Part shown: piece by piece, positions 8,902 through 17,933 of the stretch
How positions within the stretch are numbered: position 1 is the first letter of the stretch
Layout of the letters: every line of letters starts with the position of its first letter
NCBI RefSeq assembly: GCF_005871205.1
Contig: NZ_SWKM01000011.1
Coordinates: 186,001 to 250,000, forward strand
Length of the DNA: 64,000 bases
Direction: 5' to 3'
Source: Marinobacter alexandrii
GTDB taxonomy: Bacteria; Pseudomonadota; Gammaproteobacteria; Pseudomonadales; Oleiphilaceae
Notes under the pieces: generated by a model
What the model saw: only the letters and a program-made list of their open reading frames with translations
Databases searched by the model: none
Told to the model about the DNA's origin: nothing
Made by a program: the position numbers and the translations under genes

Positions 8902-9431
8902 AGTACTGCAAATGGAGCTTGCTGACGATCGTGCTTGTATTTGCGGGCTGTAGCACGCCGTACAACGCGGTGACCAAAACCGCCAAAGTACTCTGGGATC
9001 CGGATATTCCGGTTGGTTATCCGGAAGATCAGCCCAGCCGGGTCGATTTGACCATGGTAGCCGAGCCGAATGTGAATCCGAACGAGTCCCTGTCCCCCAC
9101 CCCCATCGCCTTTCAGGTGATTGAGATGCGGGACAGCTCGCTGCTGATGGCGGGCGACTTCGATTCACTGCTAACCAATCTTGAAGACTCCCTCGGGCAG
9201 AACTACGTCGATCATAGTGACTATTCGCTGGTGCCGGGGCAGTTCAAATTCGTCGAGCCGTTCGACATCAGCGAGGACACCCGATTCGTCGGCGTGATCG
9301 CCTTCTACGCCTACCCCAATCTGTCGCAATGGAAGAAAGTGGTGAAGGTCGATCCGATCGGTGGCCGCTACCATCTGCTGGTTAACCTGCGCGAGCGGGA
9401 AATCCAACTCAAGCATTCGGACGAAACCTGA
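8898..9431 (+). CDS. tssJ: T6SS outer-membrane lipoprotein TssJ
   Basis: TssJ (VasD) anchors the TssJLM membrane complex to the outer membrane by binding the TssM periplasmic tip. A lipoprotein signal peptide ends in the lipobox Val-Phe-Ala-Gly-Cys18. The residue after Cys18 is Ser, not Asp, consistent with Lol-dependent transport to the outer membrane. Family segments present are PSRVDLTMVAEPNVNPNESL and the LEDSLGQ... helix. It overlaps tagH by 4 bases and shares one base with tssK, so it is tightly embedded in the operon. Confidence 0.94.
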   Translation: MKYCKWSLLTIVLVFAGCSTPYNAVTKTAKVLWDPDIPVGYPEDQPSRVDLTMVAEPNVNPNESLSPTPIAFQVIEMRDSSLLMAGDFDSLLTNLEDSLGQNYVDHSDYSLVPGQFKFVEPFDISEDTRFVGVIAFYAYPNLSQWKKVVKVDPIGGRYHLLVNLREREIQLKHSDET

Positions 9432-10765
9432 TGGCTACCTCGAGTCGAGTGGTATGGAGTGATGGCTTGTTCATCAAGCCCCAGCACTTCCAGCAGCAGC
9501 AACGGTATCTCGAGCACCAGATCAATGAACGGGCCCTGGCGGTTTCGGATTACCTATTCGGTTTCAGTGACCTGGAATTGAATGCCGAATACCTGAGCTT
9601 TGGCCGGATTGGCCTGGTTCGGGCGGCCGGCCTGTTTCCCGACGGCACCCGCTTCAGCCTGCCGCAGGAAGACGTCATGCCAGAACCCCTGGAAATCACT
9701 GACGCGTCAGTGGCCAATCAGGTGGTCTATCTGGCCTTGCCTTTGGCAAGCGACGCGTTGGCCGAAGTGGCGTGGCCCGATGCCCCGAACGCCGGCCGGT
9801 TTCGCGCCCAGAGTGCTGAATTGCGGGATTTGCACTCGATTGATGGCGATGCCCATGCCATTGACGTCGCGGGAGTCGCGCCGACTCTGAAGCTGGAGCG
9901 GGAGGATCGCAGCGCCTACGCGACTCTGGCTATTGGTCGGATCCTCGAAAAGCGGCCGGATGGCAGCCTGGTGATGGACGCCAACTTTATGCCCACCATG
10001 CTGAGTGTGCGGGCAGCGCCGCGGTTGCAGCGGTTTGTCGGTGAGATGGCAGGCTTGATGCTAGAGCGGGCCAAGAATATCGCCGGGCGGGTTGGGGCGC
10101 CGGGGCAGGGCGGCGTAGCTGACGTCGCGGACTTCATGCTGTTGCAGATGCTCAACCGGGCCCATCCACGCTTCGCGCACCTGGCCCGCTTGCGCCAGCT
10201 GCATCCGGAGCGCCTGTACGAGGCGTTGCTCGAACTGTGCGGCGAACTGGTGACCTTCACCGATGAAAGCCGGTTGCCGGCCGGGTACGCCGCTTACGAT
10301 CACGATCTGCCGGAAATCTGCTTCGCGCCGCTTATGCAGGTGCTCCGGCAATCCTTGAGTACGGTGCTTGAGCCCAGAGCCTTGGCGATCCAGCTTCAGG
10401 AGCGTCAGTACGGTCTCACGGTGGCCCCGGTCCAGGAAGGCGAGCTGTTGCGTGATGCCGAGTTCATCCTGGCGGTCAAGGCCGACATGCCGCTGGACGA
10501 TCTGCGCAAGCAGTTCACCCAGCAGTGCAAAGTGGCGTCTGTGGAAAAGATCCGAGATCTCATCAGCCTGCAACTGCCGGGTATCCCGCTGGCGGCATTG
10601 CCGGTGGCCCCCAGACAGCTGCCGTACCACGCCGGCTATGTGTATTTCCGGCTCGATGACCAAAGCCAGGCTTGGCAAATGCTCGACAACGCCAGTGGTT
10701 TCGCCTTTCACGTGGCCGGCAGTTTCCCGGGTCTGGAAATGCAATTCTGGGCAATCAGGAGCTAA
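9431..10765 (+). CDS. tssK: T6SS baseplate-membrane adaptor TssK
   Basis: TssK (VasE/ImpJ) connects the baseplate to the TssL/TssM cytoplasmic domains. The 444-residue product begins with the diagnostic VVWSDGLFIKPQHFQQQQRY and LEHQINERA. The C-terminal receptor-binding domain ends in FHVAGSFPGLEMQFWAIRS, also conserved in the family. It starts on the last base of the tssJ stop codon and is followed after 3 bases by tssL, its direct binding partner. Confidence 0.97.
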   Translation: MATSSRVVWSDGLFIKPQHFQQQQRYLEHQINERALAVSDYLFGFSDLELNAEYLSFGRIGLVRAAGLFPDGTRFSLPQEDVMPEPLEITDASVANQVVYLALPLASDALAEVAWPDAPNAGRFRAQSAELRDLHSIDGDAHAIDVAGVAPTLKLEREDRSAYATLAIGRILEKRPDGSLVMDANFMPTMLSVRAAPRLQRFVGEMAGLMLERAKNIAGRVGAPGQGGVADVADFMLLQMLNRAHPRFAHLARLRQLHPERLYEALLELCGELVTFTDESRLPAGYAAYDHDLPEICFAPLMQVLRQSLSTVLEPRALAIQLQERQYGLTVAPVQEGELLRDAEFILAVKADMPLDDLRKQFTQQCKVASVEKIRDLISLQLPGIPLAALPVAPRQLPYHAGYVYFRLDDQSQAWQMLDNASGFAFHVAGSFPGLEMQFWAIRS

Positions 10766-10768
10766 CAC

Positions 10769-11596
10769 ATGGCAGATGCATCGGTTATCGATTCGCCCTA
10801 CAGCAGTCATAACGCTGGCAGCAGTGATGTCAGCGAGCTGATGTTTGCTGATACTGGTCGACATAGACCGGGCGACGCCTCTGGATTTGCCAACGAGCGT
10901 TTCCAGCTTCGCGGCCTGGAGGACAATCGCCTGGTGGATGCCGCAACGCCACTGCTGGGTCTGGTTATCCGGGTTCGCCGACTGGCGGAGTTTCGCGGTG
11001 TTGAAGACCTTTATCAGCAAGTTGTGGATGAAATCACTGCCATCGATCGCGAGCTGATCGAGCAGGGGTATGAACGCCGGACCGTCGTGGCCTATCGCTA
11101 CACCCTCTGTGCCTTCATCGATGAAGCCGTACTGGGCACTGACTGGGGGGCACACAGCGTTTGGTCGCAGCATTCGCTGTTGTCCCGGTTTCACAACGAG
11201 ACCTGGGGTGGTGAAAAGGTATTCGCCATCCTGGGGCGCATGGAGCAGGAACCCAATCGCTACCGGGACATGCTGGCGTTCGTTTACCTGTGCCTGTCGC
11301 TTGGCTTTGAGGGGCGTTACAAGGTCATGGAAAACGGTCGGGAAGAGTACCAGCGAATTGTGCGGGGGCTCTACGAACAGCTTCGGGAGCTGGCCGGGGA
11401 CGATGAGCAGGCACCTTTGGCCGATGCGTTGATGAATGTGACACCGGCCCGCAATCGTCTGCGACGGGGCTGGTCGCTCTGGGGCATTGCGGGTCTATTT
11501 ATCGCCGCAATGGCTGGTGTGTATTCGCTCTACAACATGGCGCTGAACGAACGCATCAAGGATGTGCTCAGCGTTCTGGAACAACTACCTAAATAA
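10769..11596 (+). CDS. tssL: T6SS inner-membrane protein TssL (DotU-like, short form)
   Basis: TssL is the inner-membrane component that recruits TssK and TssE. The cytoplasmic DotU domain covers about residues 45-215, with the family pattern TVVAYRYTLCAFIDEAVLGT and the LGFEGRYKVMENGREEYQRI segment. One transmembrane helix lies near residues 234-256 (WGIAGLFIAAMAGVYSLYNM) close to the C-terminus. There is no peptidoglycan-binding OmpA extension, so anchoring to the cell wall must come from another protein, possibly one of the OmpA-like proteins elsewhere. Confidence 0.95.
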   Translation: MADASVIDSPYSSHNAGSSDVSELMFADTGRHRPGDASGFANERFQLRGLEDNRLVDAATPLLGLVIRVRRLAEFRGVEDLYQQVVDEITAIDRELIEQGYERRTVVAYRYTLCAFIDEAVLGTDWGAHSVWSQHSLLSRFHNETWGGEKVFAILGRMEQEPNRYRDMLAFVYLCLSLGFEGRYKVMENGREEYQRIVRGLYEQLRELAGDDEQAPLADALMNVTPARNRLRRGWSLWGIAGLFIAAMAGVYSLYNMALNERIKDVLSVLEQLPK

Positions 11597-11606
11597 GGAT
11601 ATCACT

Positions 11607-14231
11607 GTGATTCGGGTAGAACTGCCGGCGCTGATTGGGCGCCTGAACGAGACTTGCCGGGTGGCCATGGAGGCCTCCGCGGCGTTATGTATCAGTCGTC
11701 AGGGAGCGGAGATCACCCCCGCCCACTTGCTGTTCAAACTGCTGGAAACTCCACTCTCCGATGTGCGCCAGATTCTGGCAAGCACGGGCGTGGACCATCA
11801 ACAATTGCTGCCGTTGGTCGGTGACAGTCTGATGGGGGAGCGCCAGTCTGCGGAGCCGTACCCCTCGTTTTCGCCGCTGCTGATTGAATTGCTTCAAGAT
11901 GCCTGGCTATTGGCTTCGGCCGAACTGGGCCATTCAGAGCTTAGATCCGGAGCGGTGTTCGTGGCTCTGCTGCTGAACGCTGACCGTTACCTGGTGCCGC
12001 CGGTGAGCCGTGAGCTGAGTGAAATCAATCGGGAACAATTACGGCGCCAGTTCGATGCACTGACTGAAGGTTCATTAGAGCAGCCGGAATCGGTTGGTGA
12101 CACAGCAGCGCCCGTAATGCCAGCGACTGATCTGGAAGCGCTGACCCGTTTCGCCACCGATTTCACCCAGTTGGCTCGAGACAACAAGCTAGACCCGGTG
12201 GTGTGTCGGGACGCTGAAATCGACCAGATGATCGATATCCTGTGCCGACGCCGAAAAAACAACCCGATTGTGGTTGGTGACGCCGGGGTTGGCAAAAGTG
12301 CGGTGGTCGAGGGCCTGGCCCTGCGTATCGTAAACGGCGATGTGCCCGAGCGACTGGCCAGCGTCGCGCTCTGGACCCTCGATATGGGCGCCCTGCAGGC
12401 GGGTGCTTCGGTGAAGGGTGAGTTCGAAAAACGCCTGAAAGGTGTGATTGAGGCCGTTAAAGCCTCGGCTACGCCGATCATTCTGTTCATCGACGAGGCG
12501 CATACGCTGATCGGTGCCGGCAACAGTGAAGGTGGTTCAGATGCCGCTAATCTGCTCAAGCCCGCACTGGCCCGCGGAGAACTGCGGACAATTGCCGCAA
12601 CCACCTGGCGCGAGTACAAAAAATACTTCGAGAAGGATCCGGCGCTCAGTCGTCGTTTCCAGCCCGTGGCCTTGGATGAGCCTTCACCGGAGCAGGCCAT
12701 TCACATCCTGCGCGGTCTGCGTTCTGTGTATGAGGAAGCTCACCGGGTTCTGATTGCCGACAGCGCTTTGAAGGCCGCCGCTGAAATGTCGGCGCGTTAT
12801 CTGGCAGGGCGTCAATTGCCGGACAAAGCCATCGACGTGCTGGACACCGCCTGCGCCCGCATCAGTCTGAACCTGAGTACGCCGCCCCGCAGGCTCAGTC
12901 ATGTCCGTAGTGAGCTGCACCAGCTCACAATGGAGCAGGAACTCCTGGCCCGGGAGCAAAGCCTGGGGCAGCACGTTGATGCTGACCGGGAGGCAGAGCT
13001 TGAGTCCCAGCTACAGACCTTGCGAGCTGACGCGGATGAGCTTGAGCAACGCTGGGAAGTCCAACGGCAGCTGGTGACCCAGCTGATCGACATCCGCCAG
13101 CGGCTGTTGTCGGATTCAGAAGCGGAGACCTTGGCGAACGACCAGGACAGCGCTGAATCGGGTTCCGATTTGAGTCAACAGGCGGCAGCCATTGAGCAGG
13201 AATTGGCGACCTTGCAGGCGGACGAACCTCTGGTGCATCCCCGTGTCGATGCCCGCCAGGTGGCAGAAGTCATCGCCGATTGGACCGGTATCCCGGTGAA
13301 CCGGATGACCACTGACGAACTGCACAAAATCACCATGCTGCCGGACTATCTGCAGGCTCACATCAAGGGTCAGGATACAGCCATAGATTGCCTGCACCAG
13401 CACCTGTTGACGGCGCGTGCAGACCTTCGTCGACCCGGGCGGCCGATGGGCGCTTTCTTGCTGGTGGGTCCCAGTGGCGTGGGCAAGACCGAAACCGTGG
13501 TACAGCTGTCCGAGTTGCTCTACGGCGGACGTCAGTTCCTTACCACCATCAACATGTCGGAGTATCAGGAGAAGCACACCGTATCCCGGTTGATTGGCTC
13601 GCCCCCTGGCTACGTCGGCTTTGGCGAAGGCGGCATCCTGACCGAGGCCATCCGTCAGAAACCTTATTCCGTGGTCTTGCTGGATGAAGTGGAAAAGGCG
13701 CACCCGGAGCTTCTTAACCTGTTTTACCAGGCCTTTGATAAGGGTGAGCTGGCCGATGGCGAAGGTCGGCTTATCGACTGCAAGAACGTGGTGTTTTTCC
13801 TGACCTCGAATCTCGGCTATCAAACCATTGTGAAGCATGCGGACGAACCCGCGCAGATTGAGCAGGCGCTCTATCCGGAGCTGGCGGGCTTCTTTAAACC
13901 CGCATTGCTGGCCCGGATGGAAGTGGTGCCTTACCTGCCCCTCAATGACGACACCCTCAATCGCATTGTCGATGACAAGCTCGAGCGGCTCGCGGCGCAG
14001 ATTCGTGCCCGCTACCAAACCGAGGTTGTCTTGGAGGCCGGACTGGTTGAGGCCATCCGCGCGAGGGCGACGCGGAGTGAGAACGGCGCCCGGATGCTGG
14101 AGTCGATCATTGAGGGCGAGTTGTTGCCACCGGTGTCACTGGCATTGCTGGAAAAGCTGGCAGCCCGGGAGCCGGTTGGCAAGGTAACGCTGAGCGTTAC
14201 CGACAACTGTTTTTCAGGAACCGTCGAGTAG
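11607..14231 (+). CDS. tssH: T6SS sheath-recycling AAA+ ATPase TssH (ClpV)
   Basis: ClpV disassembles contracted TssBC sheath. An N-terminal Clp-N domain of about 160 residues is followed by two AAA+ modules: Walker A GDAGVGKS near residue 226 with Walker B ILFIDEAH, and Walker A GPSGVGKT near residue 622 with Walker B VVLLDEVEKAHPE. A ClpB-type coiled-coil middle domain lies between them. The GTG at 11607, preceded by AAGGAT, is chosen because it yields the canonical N-terminus; the frame extends upstream into tssL but lacks a ribosome-binding site there. The product is 874 aa, normal for ClpV. Confidence 0.96.
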   Translation: MIRVELPALIGRLNETCRVAMEASAALCISRQGAEITPAHLLFKLLETPLSDVRQILASTGVDHQQLLPLVGDSLMGERQSAEPYPSFSPLLIELLQDAWLLASAELGHSELRSGAVFVALLLNADRYLVPPVSRELSEINREQLRRQFDALTEGSLEQPESVGDTAAPVMPATDLEALTRFATDFTQLARDNKLDPVVCRDAEIDQMIDILCRRRKNNPIVVGDAGVGKSAVVEGLALRIVNGDVPERLASVALWTLDMGALQAGASVKGEFEKRLKGVIEAVKASATPIILFIDEAHTLIGAGNSEGGSDAANLLKPALARGELRTIAATTWREYKKYFEKDPALSRRFQPVALDEPSPEQAIHILRGLRSVYEEAHRVLIADSALKAAAEMSARYLAGRQLPDKAIDVLDTACARISLNLSTPPRRLSHVRSELHQLTMEQELLAREQSLGQHVDADREAELESQLQTLRADADELEQRWEVQRQLVTQLIDIRQRLLSDSEAETLANDQDSAESGSDLSQQAAAIEQELATLQADEPLVHPRVDARQVAEVIADWTGIPVNRMTTDELHKITMLPDYLQAHIKGQDTAIDCLHQHLLTARADLRRPGRPMGAFLLVGPSGVGKTETVVQLSELLYGGRQFLTTINMSEYQEKHTVSRLIGSPPGYVGFGEGGILTEAIRQKPYSVVLLDEVEKAHPELLNLFYQAFDKGELADGEGRLIDCKNVVFFLTSNLGYQTIVKHADEPAQIEQALYPELAGFFKPALLARMEVVPYLPLNDDTLNRIVDDKLERLAAQIRARYQTEVVLEAGLVEAIRARATRSENGARMLESIIEGELLPPVSLALLEKLAAREPVGKVTLSVTDNCFSGTVE

Positions 14232-14249
14232 CGACTAGGGAACAGAATC

Positions 14250-15824
14250 ATGGGACGGATGCAGATGGAGCTGCACACCGGCATTGATCTTGCGGTGGCA
14301 CTGATCAGGCAGAGCACCTTGCCGACGCTGCTGGAGACAGCTACCGCTCAACTCACGAGAGTCTTCGGCCTGACCCGGTGCTGGGCGCTGGAACTGGATC
14401 TTAGCGGCCGCACCCTGCACTGCGCGGAGCTGGCGGAACGGGGCGAGTTTGACTGTGCCGATTTCAGTCACCCCTTCAGCCATGTCCTGCGCTCCGGGCA
14501 GGCTCGAGAGTTATCCCGGGCTGCCAGTTACCGGCTGGATCATGCGGGGTTTCAGGCGTTGTTTGATGCCAGTGATCGACCCCGGTCGCTGTGGATCGAG
14601 CCGTTGGTTGGAGCAGATGGCCGTACCCTCGGTGTACTGGTGTTGTGTCGGGATGAACCAGAGTGGAACGGGATCGTTGCCCAGCCACTTTACAACGGCT
14701 TGACGACAGTGCTCACACACCAGTGGGTAAGCCAGTTACAAAGCCGCGATCAGGTCTGGCAGCGGCGAATGCTCAAGCGGTCGCTAGATACTCTGCACGG
14801 CGCCGACAGCCTGCGCCGGAGTTGTGAGCGGCTGGCTCAGGAGTTGGTAGGCAACTCCGTGGCCATGAATCAGCTCAGAGCCCAGATTGTCCGTGCGGCA
14901 GGCAGCCAGCTTTCGGTGTTGGTGCAGGGCGAAACCGGGTGTGGCAAGGATGTAGTGGCCCGTGGCATCCACAACCTGTCGGAGCGAGCTAAAGGACCGC
15001 TAGTGGTCGTTAACTGTGCGGCCATCCCGGATACGTTGCTTGAAAACGAGCTTTTCGGGCACACCAAGGGCGCCTTTTCCGGTGCCGATCAAGCCAAGGA
15101 TGGGCTTCTGGCGCAGGCAGACGGAGGCACGTTGTTTCTGGATGAAATCGGCGATATGCCCCTGGCGCTGCAGTCAAAGTTGCTGCGGGTTCTGGAGAAT
15201 CGAACGTTCCGTCCGCTTGGCGCCCAGGCCGAACAGCATTCAAATTTTCGGCTGGTGGCGGCAACGCACCAGCCGTTGCAGCGCGGGATTGAAGACGGTC
15301 GTTTCCGCCGGGACTTATTTTACCGGTTGAGTCAGTTTCCGCTGCGGGTGAGTCCTCTGCGGGAGCGACCTGCGGATCTGGAAGCCCTGAGCCGTCATTT
15401 CATCCGGTTGTATTCCCGCCGCGAGGGTTCCGGCCCGGTGGGCATCAGCAGTCATGCCCTGCAAAAGCTGCAGGAGTACGACTTCCCGGGCAATGTTCGG
15501 GAACTGCGCAACATCATCGAGCTGGCCTGCCTGCAAACCCCTGCCGGAGACGACATCCAGCCGGAGGTGCTGCGTCTGGAGGATCTGTTTGGTGAGGACA
15601 GTGCCCAGTTCAGCGCCGAGGTTGCGCCTAAAACCCGGCCCTGTGGGCCCGAGGCCGAGGACATTCGCGATCTCAAGGCGGCCGCCCAGGCGTTCGAGGC
15701 CGCCATTATTCGTCAGCGCTTGGAACAGTACGGCGGGAATCGCGCCCAGGCGGCCGAGAGTCTCGGTTTACCCAAGCGCACCCTGGCGCACAAGTGTCTG
15801 AAGTATCAGGTTGTCGACCTATGA
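14250..15824 (+). CDS. vasH: Sigma-54-dependent T6SS activator VasH
   Basis: This is a bacterial enhancer-binding protein that remodels RNA polymerase-sigma-54 at T6SS promoters. Residues 1-165 form a GAF-like sensor. The AAA+ domain carries Walker A GETGCGKD (227-234), the sigma-54 contact loop GAFSGA (274-279, Thr of the usual GAFTGA replaced by Ser) and Walker B GGTLFLDEIG (292-301). A Fis-type helix-turn-helix lies at about 480-520 (LEQYGGNRAQAAESLGLPKR). It sits between tssH and tagO, the usual VasH position. No receiver domain is present, so control is likely by ligand, partner or expression level. Confidence 0.93.
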   Translation: MGRMQMELHTGIDLAVALIRQSTLPTLLETATAQLTRVFGLTRCWALELDLSGRTLHCAELAERGEFDCADFSHPFSHVLRSGQARELSRAASYRLDHAGFQALFDASDRPRSLWIEPLVGADGRTLGVLVLCRDEPEWNGIVAQPLYNGLTTVLTHQWVSQLQSRDQVWQRRMLKRSLDTLHGADSLRRSCERLAQELVGNSVAMNQLRAQIVRAAGSQLSVLVQGETGCGKDVVARGIHNLSERAKGPLVVVNCAAIPDTLLENELFGHTKGAFSGADQAKDGLLAQADGGTLFLDEIGDMPLALQSKLLRVLENRTFRPLGAQAEQHSNFRLVAATHQPLQRGIEDGRFRRDLFYRLSQFPLRVSPLRERPADLEALSRHFIRLYSRREGSGPVGISSHALQKLQEYDFPGNVRELRNIIELACLQTPAGDDIQPEVLRLEDLFGEDSAQFSAEVAPKTRPCGPEAEDIRDLKAAAQAFEAAIIRQRLEQYGGNRAQAAESLGLPKRTLAHKCLKYQVVDL

Positions 15825-16441
15825 GATTTTTCACGGTCTGTATCGCGGCATTGTTCGCCGGTTTGGTGCCGGCGCCAGCGATGGCGAATCTGATGGAGGG
15901 CGCTCGCGGCTGTGCCCAGGAGACCAACCGCTTGGAGCGCCTTGCCTGCTATGACGATCTCTTTGGCATGCCCACCGAGACTGCTCGCGAAGCACGTTTA
16001 CCCCGGGGCAATCAGCCTGAGCGTTGGCGCCAGGCGTTTGCCCAGGCTGGGGAGCGACAAGCAGTGGTGTATCGCAATACCGGTGATGCTGCCGGGCATC
16101 TGGTAACCGTTGGTGCCCTGGGCACGCAGCCGCCAAGACCCTTGCTGGTGTTGCAGTGCCACAACAACATTACCGAGCTGGCGCTGATGCTGCCGAGTGC
16201 GTTGAATGCCGAACGGATAACGCTGGATTTAGGCAACGGGCAAGCCGACTGGCGTGTTCGCGGTGGCGGCTATCTGGTGAGTGGCGGCCGCGGCCTGCCC
16301 GCAATTCGATTGATCAAGGCCCTGACGTCGGCAGCGGACATCACTCTGACGGCCAACACGTCCGAGCTGGATGGACTGGTGTTCGACCTGTCTGGTTTCA
16401 GTGACGCTATTCAACCGCTCCGCTCGGCGTGTGGCTGGTAG
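15821..16441 (+). CDS. tagO: T6SS accessory exported protein TagO/VasI
   Basis: The 206-residue product has a Sec signal peptide (about residues 1-20, ending Ala-Met-Ala) and the VasI/TagO pattern: CAQETNRLERLACYDDLFGM near the mature N-terminus, then a beta-rich domain. Family members are periplasmic and linked to T6SS assembly; the exact role is not settled. Cysteines in the N-terminal motif and near the C-terminus may form a disulfide. The ATG overlaps the vasH stop by 4 bases (ATGA), which fixes this start over the upstream in-frame codon at 15794. Confidence 0.88.
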   Translation: MRFFTVCIAALFAGLVPAPAMANLMEGARGCAQETNRLERLACYDDLFGMPTETAREARLPRGNQPERWRQAFAQAGERQAVVYRNTGDAAGHLVTVGALGTQPPRPLLVLQCHNNITELALMLPSALNAERITLDLGNGQADWRVRGGGYLVSGGRGLPAIRLIKALTSAADITLTANTSELDGLVFDLSGFSDAIQPLRSACGW

Positions 16442-16474
16442 ATACATGTGCTTGGCAGGTAGAGGGAGCTGAAG

Positions 16475-17902
16475 ATGCAGGTCGTTGTACAACATCCGTA
16501 TGCGGAACAGGTGCTGGCGCCGCTGAGCGGTGACCTGGCAATGGGACCCAAACTCGAAGACGACGTGGCCCTGGAGTTCCTGGAAAACGAAATAATGAAA
16601 ATGGGGTCCCTGGCCCACACTGAGATTGACTGGCAGAAAGTGGAAAGCGAGGCGCTCAAGATCCTGTCGGATCGAAGCAAGGATCTGCGCGTCCTTGGTT
16701 TCCTGATGTTGGGCCTGCAGCGGGGCGGTGATGGCGAACGCTTTGCGCTGTCCCTGTACCTGCTGCAACAGGTCCTGGAGAACTGGTGGGACCAGGCCTG
16801 GCCCTACCCGGGAGACCGGGGCAAACGGGCGCGCACCATGATGTTTTCCCAGATGCTGCAGCGAAGCGGCAAACATGCCGCGGGACTGTCGTTTGATAGC
16901 AGTGTTGGCGATGGCCGTGAATTCTGCCTGGAACTGATTGAGCAGCTACACGCCCGTGCTGTGGATCTGCAATTGCCCCAAGACCCCATCGGTGATCTCC
17001 GGCGGGCCGTTGAAAAATTGCTAAAAGCGAGTGAATCCGCACCCGCCGGTTCTCAGACGTCGCACACCGAAACACCGGCGCCTGCGAGTACCGAAAGGCT
17101 GGTTCAGACCGCTATACCAAATCTGGGGGCACTGACCCTGGATCCCGGCAATGAACGGGCGACCCGGCAAAGTCTGCTCCAGGTTGCCGACCTGCTTACC
17201 AATAGCACCCCGGACAGTGCTCTGGGATATCGGATGAGGCGATATGCCATTTGGCATGGCATCACCAGCGTGCCGCCGACCCGGGATGAGGTGCGAACGG
17301 ACCTGGCAGCGGTCAGCCCGGACCGGGTGGCCGAGTATCGGGAATGCCTGGATAAAGCTCCCGATGCCGACTTGTGGCAACGGATTGAGCAGAGCCTGTC
17401 GGTAAGCCCGTTCTGGCTTGATGGCCACTGGTTCAGTGCCCGCACGGCTAGCGCATTGGGTTACGAGGCCTGCGCACAGGCTATTCGTGAGGATGTGAAG
17501 GCCTTTATCGAGCGGCTGCCGAAACTGACTGAACTGACATTCAACGATGGCACACCCTTTCTGGGTGGCGAGGCAGCCGATTGGCTCTGGGCCGCACCAG
17601 CGGGAAATGGCGGTAAGGGGGCCAGTGCCAACCCGTGGGAGCTGGCCTTTGACCAGGCCCGGGAACTGGTGTCGAAAAACGCACTGCCTGCGGCCATGCA
17701 GTTGATGGATGAAGGGCTGGCGGAGTCCAGAGAGCCGCGCGATCGCTTTTACTGGCGTCTGACCAATGCCCAGGTGCTCAAAGAAGCGGGCCTCGGCGCA
17801 CTGGCGACGCAACAAATTGCAGACCTGCATTCGCAGGTTCAGGAGTTGGCGCTCAATGAGTGGGAACCAGCGTTGATTCGGCAGCTGGATCGGCTGGCCT
17901 GA
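16475..17902 (+). CDS. tssA: T6SS assembly protein TssA (VasJ/ImpA type)
   Basis: TssA guides baseplate docking and sheath/tube priming. The N-terminal ImpA domain (about residues 1-145) is clear, with a DWQKVESEALKILSDRSKDL helix and ENWWDQAWPYPGDRGKRART, the WP.p...d RAR signature of the family. A proline/serine-rich linker at about 185-215 leads to a VasJ-type C-terminal domain. The start follows AGGGAG. It lies 33 bases after tagO and 31 before tssM. Confidence 0.93.
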   Translation: MQVVVQHPYAEQVLAPLSGDLAMGPKLEDDVALEFLENEIMKMGSLAHTEIDWQKVESEALKILSDRSKDLRVLGFLMLGLQRGGDGERFALSLYLLQQVLENWWDQAWPYPGDRGKRARTMMFSQMLQRSGKHAAGLSFDSSVGDGREFCLELIEQLHARAVDLQLPQDPIGDLRRAVEKLLKASESAPAGSQTSHTETPAPASTERLVQTAIPNLGALTLDPGNERATRQSLLQVADLLTNSTPDSALGYRMRRYAIWHGITSVPPTRDEVRTDLAAVSPDRVAEYRECLDKAPDADLWQRIEQSLSVSPFWLDGHWFSARTASALGYEACAQAIREDVKAFIERLPKLTELTFNDGTPFLGGEAADWLWAAPAGNGGKGASANPWELAFDQARELVSKNALPAAMQLMDEGLAESREPRDRFYWRLTNAQVLKEAGLGALATQQIADLHSQVQELALNEWEPALIRQLDRLA

Positions 17903-17933
17903 TCAATAGAAACATCAGGGAGTTATTGCAGGA

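Noticed and set aside
10061..11194. 377-codon minus-strand frame across tssK and tssL
   Set aside because: Shadow of two certain T6SS genes; high His/Gln/Arg content typical of antisense frames in GC-rich DNA.
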